Shown here piece after piece: positions 1 to 9,527 of a DNA stretch of 64,000 nt (position 1 is the first letter of the stretch; each line of letters opens with the position of its first letter). The notes beneath the pieces are model-generated. The model saw nothing but the letters and a program-made list of their open reading frames with translations. It was not told the DNA's origin and did not search any database. Location: assembly GCA_032718475.1 (NCBI GenBank), contig JAUCBJ010008172.1:1-64000 (forward strand), in the 5' to 3' direction. The position numbers and the translations under genes are program-made. The stretch is from Nemertoderma westbladi (lineage: Eukaryota; Xenacoelomorpha; Nemertodermatida; Nemertodermatidae).

Positions 1-470
1 CCTTAAGTAATAATAAAAATAAAACATGTTCGCTAATAGTAGCTAATATACACTGATTTGTATCTGAATTCTGACTAGTACCTAATTTTGTACATGTCAG
101 CTTTGAAAAGTATCGTAAAATTTATATTTTATATTTAAAAATCCTCCAAATACAGAACATTGGCGGGAACGTTTGAAACGTCGGTTCTTGATCAAACCTC
201 ACATGTTAACATTGTTTAAATTCATTCACTTTGATTAGATAAGTAAATCCCCCCCCCCCCCCCCCCCCCCCCTTCTGGCTCTGGCCCCTCCCCTTGTGAT
301 GTCCTGGCTACGCCACTGATTATAATAATTATAATAAGTGTACCTTGTACTTGCACTAATCCACCCGTATTTGTTTTATTGTACCTCAGTATGGGGAAAG
401 TCATCCCTGGACATATCTGATTCATCCACCAACTAATCCATTACCTTGTCTCGGTAACCCCGGTACTACT
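1..470. other. Non-coding stretch with a poly-C tract and a possible DNA-transposon end
   Basis: No gene is visible. A 24-base poly-C run lies at 249-272. Just to its right, on the minus strand, the word CAGTGGCGTAGCCAGGAC (about 302-319) runs into a purine-rich stretch. Words of this form are common at the ends of hAT-like and other cut-and-paste elements in many animals, but I see no matching second end, so the assignment is weak. Confidence 0.3.
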
Positions 471-1345
471 ACTAGGATCGGCATGCTGCATTGCAGCTGC
501 ATTTTTAAGAATGCTGTGCCGGCTTGTCAACAAAATTGCACCGCCACAACTCCACTATCACCCATGACATTTGCTAGATCATCCGCATCTTTAAGGCCAG
601 TGTCCTTTAAGATGCGTCTCAAGAAAGTCATGGGCTGTCCACCATGCTTATTCACTCCATGAGGCTGCCAAAGTACAAGATTATGCACTGGCTGGTCCTC
701 ACGGCGAAAGCAATGTCCTGCAAAGCGGGGGCGATTTTGTTCTAGTGTCAAGCTTGGGGGAACCAATGAGACACCTCCAATGTTATATAGTGTCTGGTTG
801 GAGATGTGTGCATTGTACTTGACACAATGAACCCGGCGTAGCATTCTTGTGAATGTGCCATCCAGAGATTTGGTGTCCTCAGCAGTTAGAGCCCAGCATG
901 GACTCCCGTAGAGGAGTACGGGAACTACTGCTGCTCTAAATAATCGGACCTTAAGTTTCCGATTAATTCTCGGTGACTTCCAAATCCTGGAAAGCCGATT
1001 CAAGGCTGCCCATGCCTTTCCCTTACGTATTCGAAGGTCCTCACCTGACTTCCGGATCCATGATCCCAGGTAACAGAAGTCATCCACATGCTCAAGCATA
1101 CCATCCTTTGAGCTTATGCTCATCCGATCAGAGACTTGCTGAGGACTTTCAAAGATAACTGTCAGAATTTTGGTCTTTCTGGAGTTAATAAAAAGACCAA
1201 CACTAGAAGCAGCATGTTCTAATGAGCTGAGGAGCCGTTGGACTCCCTCTAATGATTCTGATAGTACTCCTAAGTCATCAGCAAAGTCTAGATCAGTTAG
1301 GTACTTGGCAGGATTTCCTCGACTTCTGCAAACCCCGGTAACGGG
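471..1345 (-). pseudogene. LINE reverse transcriptase fragment, copy 1 (3' part)
   Basis: The minus strand encodes the C-terminal half of a non-LTR retrotransposon reverse transcriptase. The catalytic box reads LTDLDFADDLG near 1290-1260 (FADD in place of YADD). It is followed by the thumb and post-thumb segment with FCYLGSWIRKSGED and VPVLLYGSPCWALTAED. The family (RTE/CR1-like) copies its own RNA at a nicked target. The 3' end runs into a short CTA/TAG microsatellite near 470, typical of a LINE tail. The N-terminal endonuclease and RT fingers are missing, so this is a 5'-truncated dead copy. A second copy, interrupted by BEL-A, lies at 21476-21924 plus 34494-34608. Confidence 0.85.
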
Positions 1346-1851
1346 CGGCGGTAATCCCTCGGTAAAGGCGAAAAAAAGAAAGAAAATGTGTATACCTCCG
1401 ATTCTCCCCGCATTTCAAGTAAAAGTTTACATAAGAAGCAACAAAAAGTCCAATATATTATATAAATCGACGTGGCCCTTCATTTGCACCATTATCGCGA
1501 GGTAATACCAAATATCTTTATTAGTTGTATGTAACTCACTTTTTTTTTTATCAAAGTCGTTAACAAGTTTGACAAAAAAGAACACATTTTTGTAAACAAA
1601 AAAAAGTAATGTTGAATTAAATTTCAAAGTAATTTCCATGACATTGACTATCTAGTTTTTGCTAATTTTTTATAAACGATATAGAACACGTGTTCGTTAG
1701 CTATCAAAATTTTATGATAAATATTTTTGTTCTAGAACACATTTTTTTGTAGAAAAATTGGTCAAACTATGGGTACATTAGGTACTTAGGTGTAGCAATG
1801 CCCGTATTTCACTATGGAAGAAGCTTCGATGGACGATATTTATGCTGAAAT
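1346..1851. other. AT-rich stretch, nothing recognised
   Basis: Low-complexity AT-rich DNA with several homopolymer T and A runs. No coding region, RNA gene or repeat boundary could be supported. Confidence 0.4.
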
Positions 1852-1865
1852 AGACCCAGATAAAA

Positions 1866-2213
1866 GTGAGAAGACTTACAACAAATAAAAACAAGCTCTA
1901 CAAAAAAAGTCACCATTTTTGCCACCACTTAGATAGGCCTAGTTATTATATTTCAAATTTCGTTGATCTACTAAAGTATGTTACCAATGATTTCCCTCCC
2001 TCCTCAAACCGGTTTCATCTTTACACAGTCATTAGAGAACAATCTAATTACTTCGTCTCGCCAATAATATGGAATAGTTTACCCCTTACAGTGCGACAGT
2101 CAAGTAGTATAGATACAGCTAGTTCTAAAAACAGGTTAAAAACTACATTCTCAACCCTAATTAAACAAACGAATACTTTGTTTTATTGCCCAATCAACTA
2201 TTACTTTTCTTAG
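1866..2213 (+). pseudogene. C-terminal tail of a second non-LTR reverse transcriptase
   Basis: About 110 codons end in the pattern FVSPIIWNSLPLTVRQ followed by a lysine-rich segment ending in FSTL. This matches the extreme C-terminus common to many CR1/Jockey-type LINE proteins, where a WNSLP motif precedes the final helix. Only the tail remains; the catalytic domain is absent upstream. It differs in sequence and strand from the LINE at 471-1345, so it is a separate insertion. Confidence rests on the WNSLP motif and its context. Confidence 0.65.
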
Positions 2214-2816
2214 TACTTACCGGTACATCGTTGGCTCACACTCACCTACTCTCTCCACCATTAGTTTACGTCTCCCGCTAGCCGTAGCTGCTGCTCCTTA
2301 CTGTTGTGTATCGCGTGGCTTGCCCCAAATAATATGATCTCCTGGTCAGCCACCATTCACGCATACGCATAATGCTTAAGCTTAACTACTTAAAATATTT
2401 ACTCTACAAAAATTATTGTTACTTACATCCATTGTGTGTGAAAAATTGTTATCAAAACATACCGCAACAGCTGCGCATACGTGTACCTGTACACTCACCA
2501 TTCACCTACTCTCAGTCACACCATAAATAATTTCACTGTGGGGCCGAACAGGCAGCAACAGAGAGATATTTTTAAACTCGCGATATTTTTCATGTCTCAA
2601 AATTTTTCAATATAACCTTCTGACCTTTAACTGTTTAAGCAAGGCAGCAAGGATCTAAATCACCCACTACCGGTACATCATGAAATACCGTGTCACGATC
2701 GATTAGAGGATCACTGAGCGGCACCCACACCACAGCCCAGCAGCCACCACTGACAGACAGAGAACTGTGTCAGGCAGGACAGGATGAAATCCAGAAATCC
2801 TTCCTTCCTTACTTAC
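2214..2816. other. Probable first intron of the PRPF40 gene
   Basis: This lies just downstream, in minus-strand sense, of the splice donor at 2816-2811. No further PRPF40 exon is visible within the window, so the rest of the gene would lie left of position 1. The LINE fragments at 471-1345 and 1866-2213 would then be intronic. Confidence 0.45.
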
Positions 2817-3155
2817 CTGGGGTTCTAACTTGGGCGGCTCATCTTTCGTTGGTTTAACATTTTTCTCCATCTCGGCAACTTTCGCTCGAACCTCGCTCAG
2901 CTCAGGAGGAATGTTCCACGTGGACTCCTTTGTGGTCGCGTTGTAGTAGTACTTCTTCCCGGTCTCCGAAGAGTGCTCTTTCCACGGGCATTGCGCCAAC
3001 AGCCTATCCGCGTCAGTCTTTAAGTCATCGGGTTTCTCCCAAGAGGATACCTTGGTCGTTGAGTTGTAGTAGTACGGACGCCCGTCAGGGGATATGTGCT
3101 TAGTCCATCCCGAGGCTGACTGTTTTGGCTGATTGCTGCCCGAGCTCGTCTCCAT
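2817..3155 (-). CDS. PRPF40: PRPF40 homologue, first coding exon with two WW domains
   Basis: This exon encodes the N-terminus of pre-mRNA-processing factor 40, a U1 snRNP-associated nuclear protein that helps bridge the 5' splice site and branch point. The 113 codons carry WW1 (about residues 16-47, from [17 protein letters not shown] to the closing W and P) and WW2 (about residues 57-88, from [17 protein letters not shown] to TWNIPPEL). The tandem spacing is typical of PRPF40A/B. The ATG at 3155-3153 has A at -3 and G at +4. The exon ends in phase 0 at CAG, followed by GTAAGT (2816-2811), a near-consensus donor. The family's FF domains must lie in later exons outside the window. It could instead be a gene fragment, but the intact frame and donor favour a live gene. 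It is the only host gene I can see. Confidence 0.85.
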
Positions 3156-4362
3156 ATTAAATAAATTCAAAATGTTTAATTTGCTGCAATTGTCATATTC
3201 AGATATTGTATCACCTCAGCCTACAGCAGTACAGCAGTACAGTAAATAGGCCCTACTGAAATAGGCACAGCCAACAGCGACAGCACCGTTTCGTGATCAG
3301 AGAGTTAGACAGCAGCAGTGAGCAGCGCACAGCGGTCACAGTCAGGTGTATGGTGGCTCATGGCAGCATGGTCTGATGGAGGCCAACTGAAAAAAATATA
3401 TGTGGCACCCATGGTCCACACTTATAATTATGCCTAAGTCATTCGTGGATCATGGAGGCCACCTATAAAAATATAGGCCTACTTAGCTTGAGCTTCTACG
3501 GTTAAAATAATAAACAAGTACCGGTAACATATTTAATATTGTAGTAATAAATTGTATTGGCACTCACGGGCCAGTGTTACCTACATATTACAAAAACATA
3601 GGTGGCCCATGCCCATGGAGGCCAACTCCATAGAAAAGCATTAGTCTTGGCCCATGAAGGCAATCATGGCCGGAATTTTAAAACCACACTAGCTGACTGC
3701 ACTATACTTTCATTTCTGTCTACCTGTACCGGTAGGGTTGACTATTCAAATTCCGGACAAAATTTCATTTTTTTTTTAATTTGGGACACTTTAAATTGCT
3801 TAATTCTTGATATTATGTTTGCATCTGTACAAGGTGCTATTGTAGTTCATTATAAGATCAAATTGTCACCACGCAGTTCAACTGTTTAGTTGTAACTGGG
3901 TGGTTTTCATTTTATAAATTGACTGTCCGGAATTTGACTACCTGGTAAAATACCGGACATGTATATAATTCCGGACATGCCTTTTATTAGATGTGAGAGT
4001 TTATGTGAGGGTTGATATTAGGCCTATTTTAATAATTAAATTAAACTTTATTTCCATTAGTTTAGGTATCTGGGTGCTGTATTACATACAGCCATATACA
4101 GTATTCTACTCCTGTACTCAGTTCTGAAGTTATGCAATGCTTTGTGTTTTGCATATCCAGCCCAGATAGGGGGTGGGGGACTTTCAATTCAACGCAATAA
4201 TAATGCATGCATCCCTCTCCATGAAATTCGACACAAATAACAGTTTGATTACTCCCATAAATAAAACTATAACCTGTTTTATTGTGTTCCATTTATTGTT
4301 TTCGTTAGAAATACGTGTCACTATATCCTGCTCATTTGACATTTCCCTAAATTGGGAATTTA
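3156..4362. other. Upstream flank of PRPF40; no gene
   Basis: This contains whatever promoter serves the PRPF40 exon, but I cannot point to a specific element. The word catggaggcc recurs at about 3449 and 3613, with a diverged copy near 3377. No other feature is supported. Confidence 0.35.
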
Positions 4363-4367
4363 ACATT

Positions 4368-5027
4368 TGTTCGCGCTTTTAGACCCTTTAGCAGTTTAAC
4401 CTGCCGATTTAAATGTCCTTTTAATTATAAATCGACTTTTGCCCTTACCAATTACCTGGTGTACTGAAGTTACATCCGCCGAAGGCAGTCCGTGCGCGGC
4501 GTATGACCCACGGTGTGGGAGACTGGATTCGGGTTCCGGAGGAAGTATTGCGGTGTAGGCTACTTTGTATCATTCGATTGATCTTCTACTATATAATCTC
4601 CGACAACTATATTTACTTTCGGGGAAATATTAACCGTTAGTTCCTTTGGGGCGTGGCGCTTTAAGTATAAAACAGAGTTATGACTTACACTAATCACAAC
4701 TACAGTAGATGGCTATAGAATCTCGTAAATAGCGCATTCTTTAGGAGATGCTTTATTAACCTTCACACTACTAGGATTCTCAGAAAAACTATAACTGCGC
4801 ATGCACCAATTTCCACAGGTCTCTATTGGCATAAGTGGGAAGATTCCTCTGATTGGCTGAAATATGCCCAAACAAAGAAACCTCCACGTACACAAAGAAT
4901 CAGCTGACAGATTTCGTCATCTTGGTTCTAATTTCTGACCGACGCGTAGTTGAACAATTTTTGGCCTTTTTAGAGTATTCAGCGCATTGCGTAAAAATGA
5001 CTCATTATGTCCGCAAAAGCTTTTACA
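4368..5027 (-). mobile_element. Solo LTR of a BEL-A-related retrotransposon
   Basis: The 660-bp element begins TGTTCGCGCTTTTA and ends GCAAAAGCTTTTACA, the same termini as the BEL-A and BEL-B LTRs. It is flanked by perfect 5-bp direct repeats ACATT (4363-4367 and 5028-5032), the duplication size expected for BEL/Pao integrase. Interior blocks match the other LTRs, for example ACTTTCGGGGAAATATTAAC and GTGGCGCTTTAAGTATA. No internal region is present, so LTR-LTR recombination removed it. It is diverged enough from BEL-A and BEL-B to be a separate subfamily. Orientation is inferred from BEL-A. Confidence 0.85.
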
Positions 5028-5142
5028 ACATTGATGCGAAATATTCATTCACCAAGATGGGATTTGCATTACATAATGATAATAATTTGTACCGGTATAC
5101 AATAATAACAAAATTATAGGCCCACTAAATGTATATGATATG

Positions 5143-5387
5143 AGTAGTATGATAAACAGCTGAAATAAAACAGCGTCTGCCATAGTCTACCATGTTAAAG
5201 AATTTGCCGAACGGCTCTTGCCCCGCCTACTTACTATGATTACCATTGTGTATATGTAACATATGTCACCACTGTGTATATGTGACATATGTGGTATAAG
5301 GCCAGTCCGCAGACGGAAGTAATTTAATTAATTCGTGTCTACCGGTTGGCGTTTGACCTTGAACCGCAATAGGTAAAACCCAATATC
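5143..5387 (+). repeat. Outer inverted terminal repeat, left
   Basis: Reverse-complementary to 52275-52551. Shared blocks include CAGCGTCTGCCATAGTCTAC, a cluster of CATATGT/ACATATG words near 5250-5295, and the segment around GGTTGGCGTTTGACCTTG. Similarity stops at CCCAATAT (about 5387). Confidence 0.8.
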
Positions 5388-5515
5388 GCTAAGCAACAAG
5401 TTGTGGGGCGAGCCGCGAATTGGGTGTAAGGTTATAGTATTTATAATATTATTTTTAATTTGATTATTATACTTAAATCCATCACCATTACTATTTTAAA
5501 ATTTCTCCCACCACC

Positions 5516-5965
5516 TCACCCACTTATTCCACTATCGTCATCTACCCAATCTTCTTCTTCATCCTCCACATCATCACCTTCACCACCACCACCCAACATC
5601 CCCAACATTCCCCGCAACATTTCGATTTCCCCCTCCATTGCATTCTCCCGCGCACATCTCTCCGCCTCCCGCGCTCTCCTATCCCCCTCCGCCTCCATCT
5701 CCAACGTCCAATCTTCCCCCCACGCGCTGTTCTTTCTCGCCTCTTCTTCCAAATAATGCTTCTTCTCTATCTCCTCCCACTCGTTTCTTGGATTTAATAA
5801 CCTCTCCAACCGCGCTTCTTCTTTCTCCCTCGCATACATAGCCACCAATATTTCTTCATTCTCCGTCGCTATTTCAGCCGCCACATCCTCATCTTCCTCC
5901 TCTTCCACCTCTTCCTCCACATCCATATCCACCTCATCCACCACAAGCTCATTTTCCCCCAACAT
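5516..5965 (-). CDS. Gene X, left copy: acidic coiled-coil-like protein
   Basis: I do not recognise this protein. Its 149 codons start at ATG 5965-5963. Residues about 8-40 are strongly acidic with runs of E and D. The middle is charged and E/R/A-rich, probably helical. The C-terminus has MLRGMLGMLGGGG followed by another acidic stretch ending DDDSGISG. It lies directly inside the left terminal repeat and downstream of gene Y on the same strand. Related sequences occur at 49822-49926 and 51980-52246 in the other arm, always next to gene Y. The Y-X pairing in both arms argues that it belongs to the element. No function is inferred. Confidence 0.6.
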   Translation of the reverse strand: MLGENELVVDEVDMDVEEEVEEEEDEDVAAEIATENEEILVAMYAREKEEARLERLLNPRNEWEEIEKKHYLEEEARKNSAWGEDWTLEMEAEGDRRAREAERCARENAMEGEIEMLRGMLGMLGGGGEGDDVEDEEEDWVDDDSGISG

Positions 5966-6204
5966 ATCCGCGTATAATAAATAAAATAAAGTAATAAATA
6001 AATAAATATGTGTATAATAATGTATAATACTATAAATAAATAAATTTATATAATATTTATTTCCATCGATAATTCATTATACCAACAAATAATTTACCAC
6101 CACAAAATAATAATAATAATAATTTAACCGTGCCCAGCTCGTTGCAGCGACACCGCCTACGAACATCGTCTATTTATATAATAAAGTTTCTACCGCTCGA
6201 AGAT

Positions 6205-6726
6205 TCACACTGAATGTTTAATCTTCTTTATTTGAGGTTGCCCATTAGTCTCGATTTCATTGAAAATGTCTTCACCATCATCCGTATCATTGACGATGTC
6301 CTCTTCAAAGTCGCTGATATCTTCATACTCATAGCTAGGTGTTTTATTCACGATGAGATCAATTTTTCGCTTAAGCGCTTGTTCTTTCATGGCTTTAGGT
6401 GTTTTCATCTTCATCTGAGCGCTCACACCCCCAACGAGGGTATCAATATCCTTATAATCATTCTTTTTTTCAGCGCCGTCTACCCGTTCATTTTCTGCAA
6501 TCGCGGGCAACCAGATTTTTTTCTCATCCATTTTCTTAGCAGTGACTTTTACTGCTTCGGACGTCTTCAGCTGACTAGCGTTGTTCGGCATTACCACTTT
6601 CATTAGTTCCTCATCCACTAATTCATCAATCGCAGCCTCAACAACTAACTTTTTAATCGGTAGAAACTCACACCCAGACGGAATATCGTGGTCTGCGTAC
6701 TTCTGTAATTGCTTAATTATCTTGAC
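6205..6726 (-). pseudogene. Gene Y, left copy, C-terminal segment
   Basis: This is the last about 170 codons of gene Y, cut at 6726 by the BEL-2 insertion. It carries the block LPIKKLVVEAAIDEL, a lysine-rich middle and an acidic tail before a basic end, KKIKHSV. The frame resumes across BEL-2 at 20883. I do not recognise the family. The sequence is closely related to 49058-49516 and 51213-51735 in the right arm. Confidence 0.7.
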
Positions 6727-7275
6727 TGTTAGCTTATTCAATTCCGCTAACACAAACCCATAAAGTCAACCATTAAGCAATATTGGGGGCCACGAGATTG
6801 GGTAACCAACAACTCGTGTCACCCCAACAAAGTGGGAAGGAGAACCACACAATAAGGGTCAGGGGCCAAACCCCTAACAGAGGGAGAATAGCTGGAGTGA
6901 GCGGAAACACTCCAAAGGGCGCCAACAGGGACATTAGCCAATCAGAGGGGGGAAAGGCATCGGTTAGGTACAGTAACAAGGCCAACCCGTGCAATATAAC
7001 CAATTGGCAGTAATCATCTCATTCAGTTATCTCAGTGTTATTGGTGTTACAGTAGCAATAGTTTAGCTAGGGAAGTACCGGGATTTCAATTACCGTTTCC
7101 CGCCTTCCGTGTACAACAACGTATTATCAGTTATCTCATTACCAGTTATCTATATCTATATATACCCGAATATTATACACGACGAATAACGCAAACTCTT
7201 TCACCTTTCACACACGGCGGGGACGCGTGAATTGACAAACCGGATAAACCGGGATCCTTCCAGGATCCCGTCACA
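6727..7275 (+). repeat. BEL-2 5' LTR
   Basis: 549 bp, beginning TGTTAGC and ending CCCGTCACA. Near the start a short inverted word TTAGC...GCTAA frames the terminus. It presumably carries promoter and polyadenylation signals; TATATATACCCG (about 7153-7164) is a possible TATA region. No clear tRNA primer site (a TGG start) follows the LTR. Confidence 0.93.
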
Positions 7276-8384
7276 GTAATTGAATCAGAGCTGCCGCCCT
7301 AGTTGAACTCAGTGACTACCAGCCACCAATCTGTAGAAGAGAGATGAGTCAGTCAGGAGAGACGACACCGACGCGGACCCCGGACGAAGAACTAACGATC
7401 CGTGAGGCCGCGACCAGACGGTATAGGCCCACGACGCCGGACCCATCGGTAACGGGTGATCCGGCAGTTCGGGACTAGGGGGGCCGTCTGGAGCCAGAGG
7501 TCGAGTCGAGAGGAGGGGGAGTCGAGTTGAGAGACCGAGAGGGTGAGTTGGAAGGAGAAGGAGACGAGTCGACACGGAACGAGGGTCGACGTACCGATGT
7601 CGCCGGCCAGCCACAGGCCGAGGGCGACGGACGGCCCACCGGAACGGCGACGGTGGGGCCGCCGGTACGACGTCGGACCCGGAGAGACGGAGGAGAGGTC
7701 AGCAACGAGGACGTCGGGGTTTCTGATCGACTTCGACGGGCCTACAACGCGACCCGGAAGCTACTAAAGGAGGCCAAGAAGGGGGCGGAGATAGATGAGA
7801 TGAAGTTAACGAGAGGACTAGGTGAGTCGAATAGACATTTTAGCTATCTAATGCGTTTCGGGCAGAGGGAACTGGCCAAGGAGAGAGCGAGAGGGGTTGC
7901 AGAGGAACTGTGTGATTTATGGCGGTGTAGGGGTATGCAACCTAGTGCAGTGTATGTAGGGCCATACTTAGTCGATGCCCAGGGTGTAAAATTTGAGGGT
8001 TGGAGGAGACCTGAGGAGGGCGAATCCGAGGTTGAGCCCAAGGATTCGATCTCGTCGGTCGGGGGAAGTTCTGGGAAGAGGGGGAAAGCTAGCAGGTCGG
8101 GAAGGCGGAGGGAATCCGTCGTAACCGATAAGTCTGCTACATCCTCCGTGAAAGAAAGACGGGTGAGAGAGATAAATGCCACGTACCATCTCGACCTGAT
8201 AGAACAAGGTCAGAGAGAGTTAAATAGACGGTTAGAGGAGGGGAGAATACAACTAGAGAGGGAAGCGGTACTGATTAGAGAAACCAGGGAGAGGGCCGAG
8301 AAGGCCGTGGAAAGCCTTAAAGAGTGTGAGGAAATAGAAGGAGGGAACAAGAGGAGCGTGTGGCGAGAGAGAAAAGTGAACGCA

Positions 8385-8530
8385 AAGAGCGTGAGGCAGA
8401 ACGCAAGGAACGTGAGGCGAGAGAGGAAAAGGAACGCAAGGAACGTGAGGCGAGAGAGGAAAAGGAACGCAAGGAACGTTAGGCGAGAGAGGAAAAGGAA
8501 CGCAAGGAACGTGAGGCGAGAGAGGAAAGT
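8385..8530 (+). repeat. 33-bp tandem repeat in BEL-2 Gag
   Basis: About four copies of a purine-rich 33-bp unit (GGCGAGAGAGGAAAAGGAAC...), encoding repeated E/R/K-rich 11-residue blocks. One copy has GTTAGG where the others have GTGAGG, creating a stop in the likely coding frame. Confidence 0.85.
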
Positions 8531-9222
8531 GTGCGTAGAGAGCGTGAGGCGAGACGAAGGGAGCGAGCTAAGAGAGAGGCGGAATTGGCCGACCAGAACG
8601 CACGAGAGGATCGGGAGAGAGTAGCAAGAGAGGAGCGTGTGCGAGAGAAATTGGAAAGAGAGCAAAAGGAGCTTATAGAGTACAAAGCTAGACGCACGCG
8701 CGAACTAGAATTGGCGCGGATAGGGGCGTCTGAGAGCGGGACTGGCTCGAATATTTTCGAGGAGCCAAGGGCCGTGGATACATTTATTTATGCCCCACTT
8801 ACAGGGACCGCACGACAGACACAAAACTGGTGTGACCGTACGGGCGGGGGGGGGGGGGGGGGGGGGTAATAATAATGCTACTGTAGACGACGTTAATATT
8901 AATGGTACCGTATCGGATAATCCTAACCAAACTTATATTGCAGGAAATACTTTGCCTGGTAGTAGTAATTTGAATTTAAATACAGATAGCCTAAATAATA
9001 ATTTTGATTTAAACGTGCAAAATAATCCGAATAATAATTTAAATTTAGAAAATAATAATAACTCAAATAATTTAAATAATAATCCAAGCCCAAATTTACA
9101 AAATAATTCAAATAACGTAGTCGCGCAAAATAATCCAAATGATTCTATTTCGAACGAACAAAATAATTCCGTTTCTAATATAGGTGCTATTAACGCGAAC
9201 GCGTCGAACGTGTATGAGCCGA

Positions 9223-9460
9223 CAGACGGCGGCATGGTAGGCCACGTAGTTAGGAGACAGGAGGTGGCGGGGTTGAGTCGACCCGACGGTGGCCTGGTAG
9301 GCCACGTAGTTAGTAGGCAGGAGGTGGCGGGGTTGAGTCGACCCGACGGTGGCCTGGTAGGCCACGTAGTTAGTAGGCAGGAGGTGGTGGGGTTGAGCCA
9401 ACCCGGAGTAGGCCCGATAGGCCAAGTAGTAGTGGAGAGAGAGGCAGGGGTAAGCGAACC
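9223..9460 (+). repeat. 60-bp tandem repeat in BEL-2 Gag (20-residue unit)
   Basis: Three near-identical 60-bp units and a degenerate fourth. Each encodes a 20-residue block of the type GGLVGHVVSRQEVAGLSRP. The unit length is a multiple of three and the frame is kept. Confidence 0.9.
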
Positions 9461-9527
9461 CAGCCGCTGTAGAAATATTGTGTCGACTGGAGGGGGTGTA
9501 GAAGAGAAGTTAGAGGTAGCGGTGTGA

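Larger units (their letters stand above)
7344..9527 (+). pseudogene. BEL-2 Gag, N-terminal extension (broken)
   Basis: The most 5' ATG after the LTR that opens a sizeable frame is at 7344. One frame can be followed to 9527 but is damaged: TAG at 7476, a frameshift near 8345, a TAG at about 8479 in the shifted frame, and a second shift at the poly-G run (8847-8866) that restores the first frame. The protein starts highly charged. A coiled-coil-like R/E-rich section contains a 33-bp tandem repeat. An asparagine-rich low-complexity section (about 8868-9180) and four 20-residue repeats follow. No enzymatic domain is visible. It probably forms the variable N-terminal part of the structural polyprotein. 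The last segment ends at TGA 9525. Confidence 0.6.

Noticed and set aside
222-425. Short minus-strand frame rich in glycine
   Set aside because: It is the translation of the poly-C tract and its purine-rich flank; no conserved content.
5460-5841. Ser/Pro-rich plus-strand frames
   Set aside because: Antisense shadow of the acidic gene X on the minus strand.
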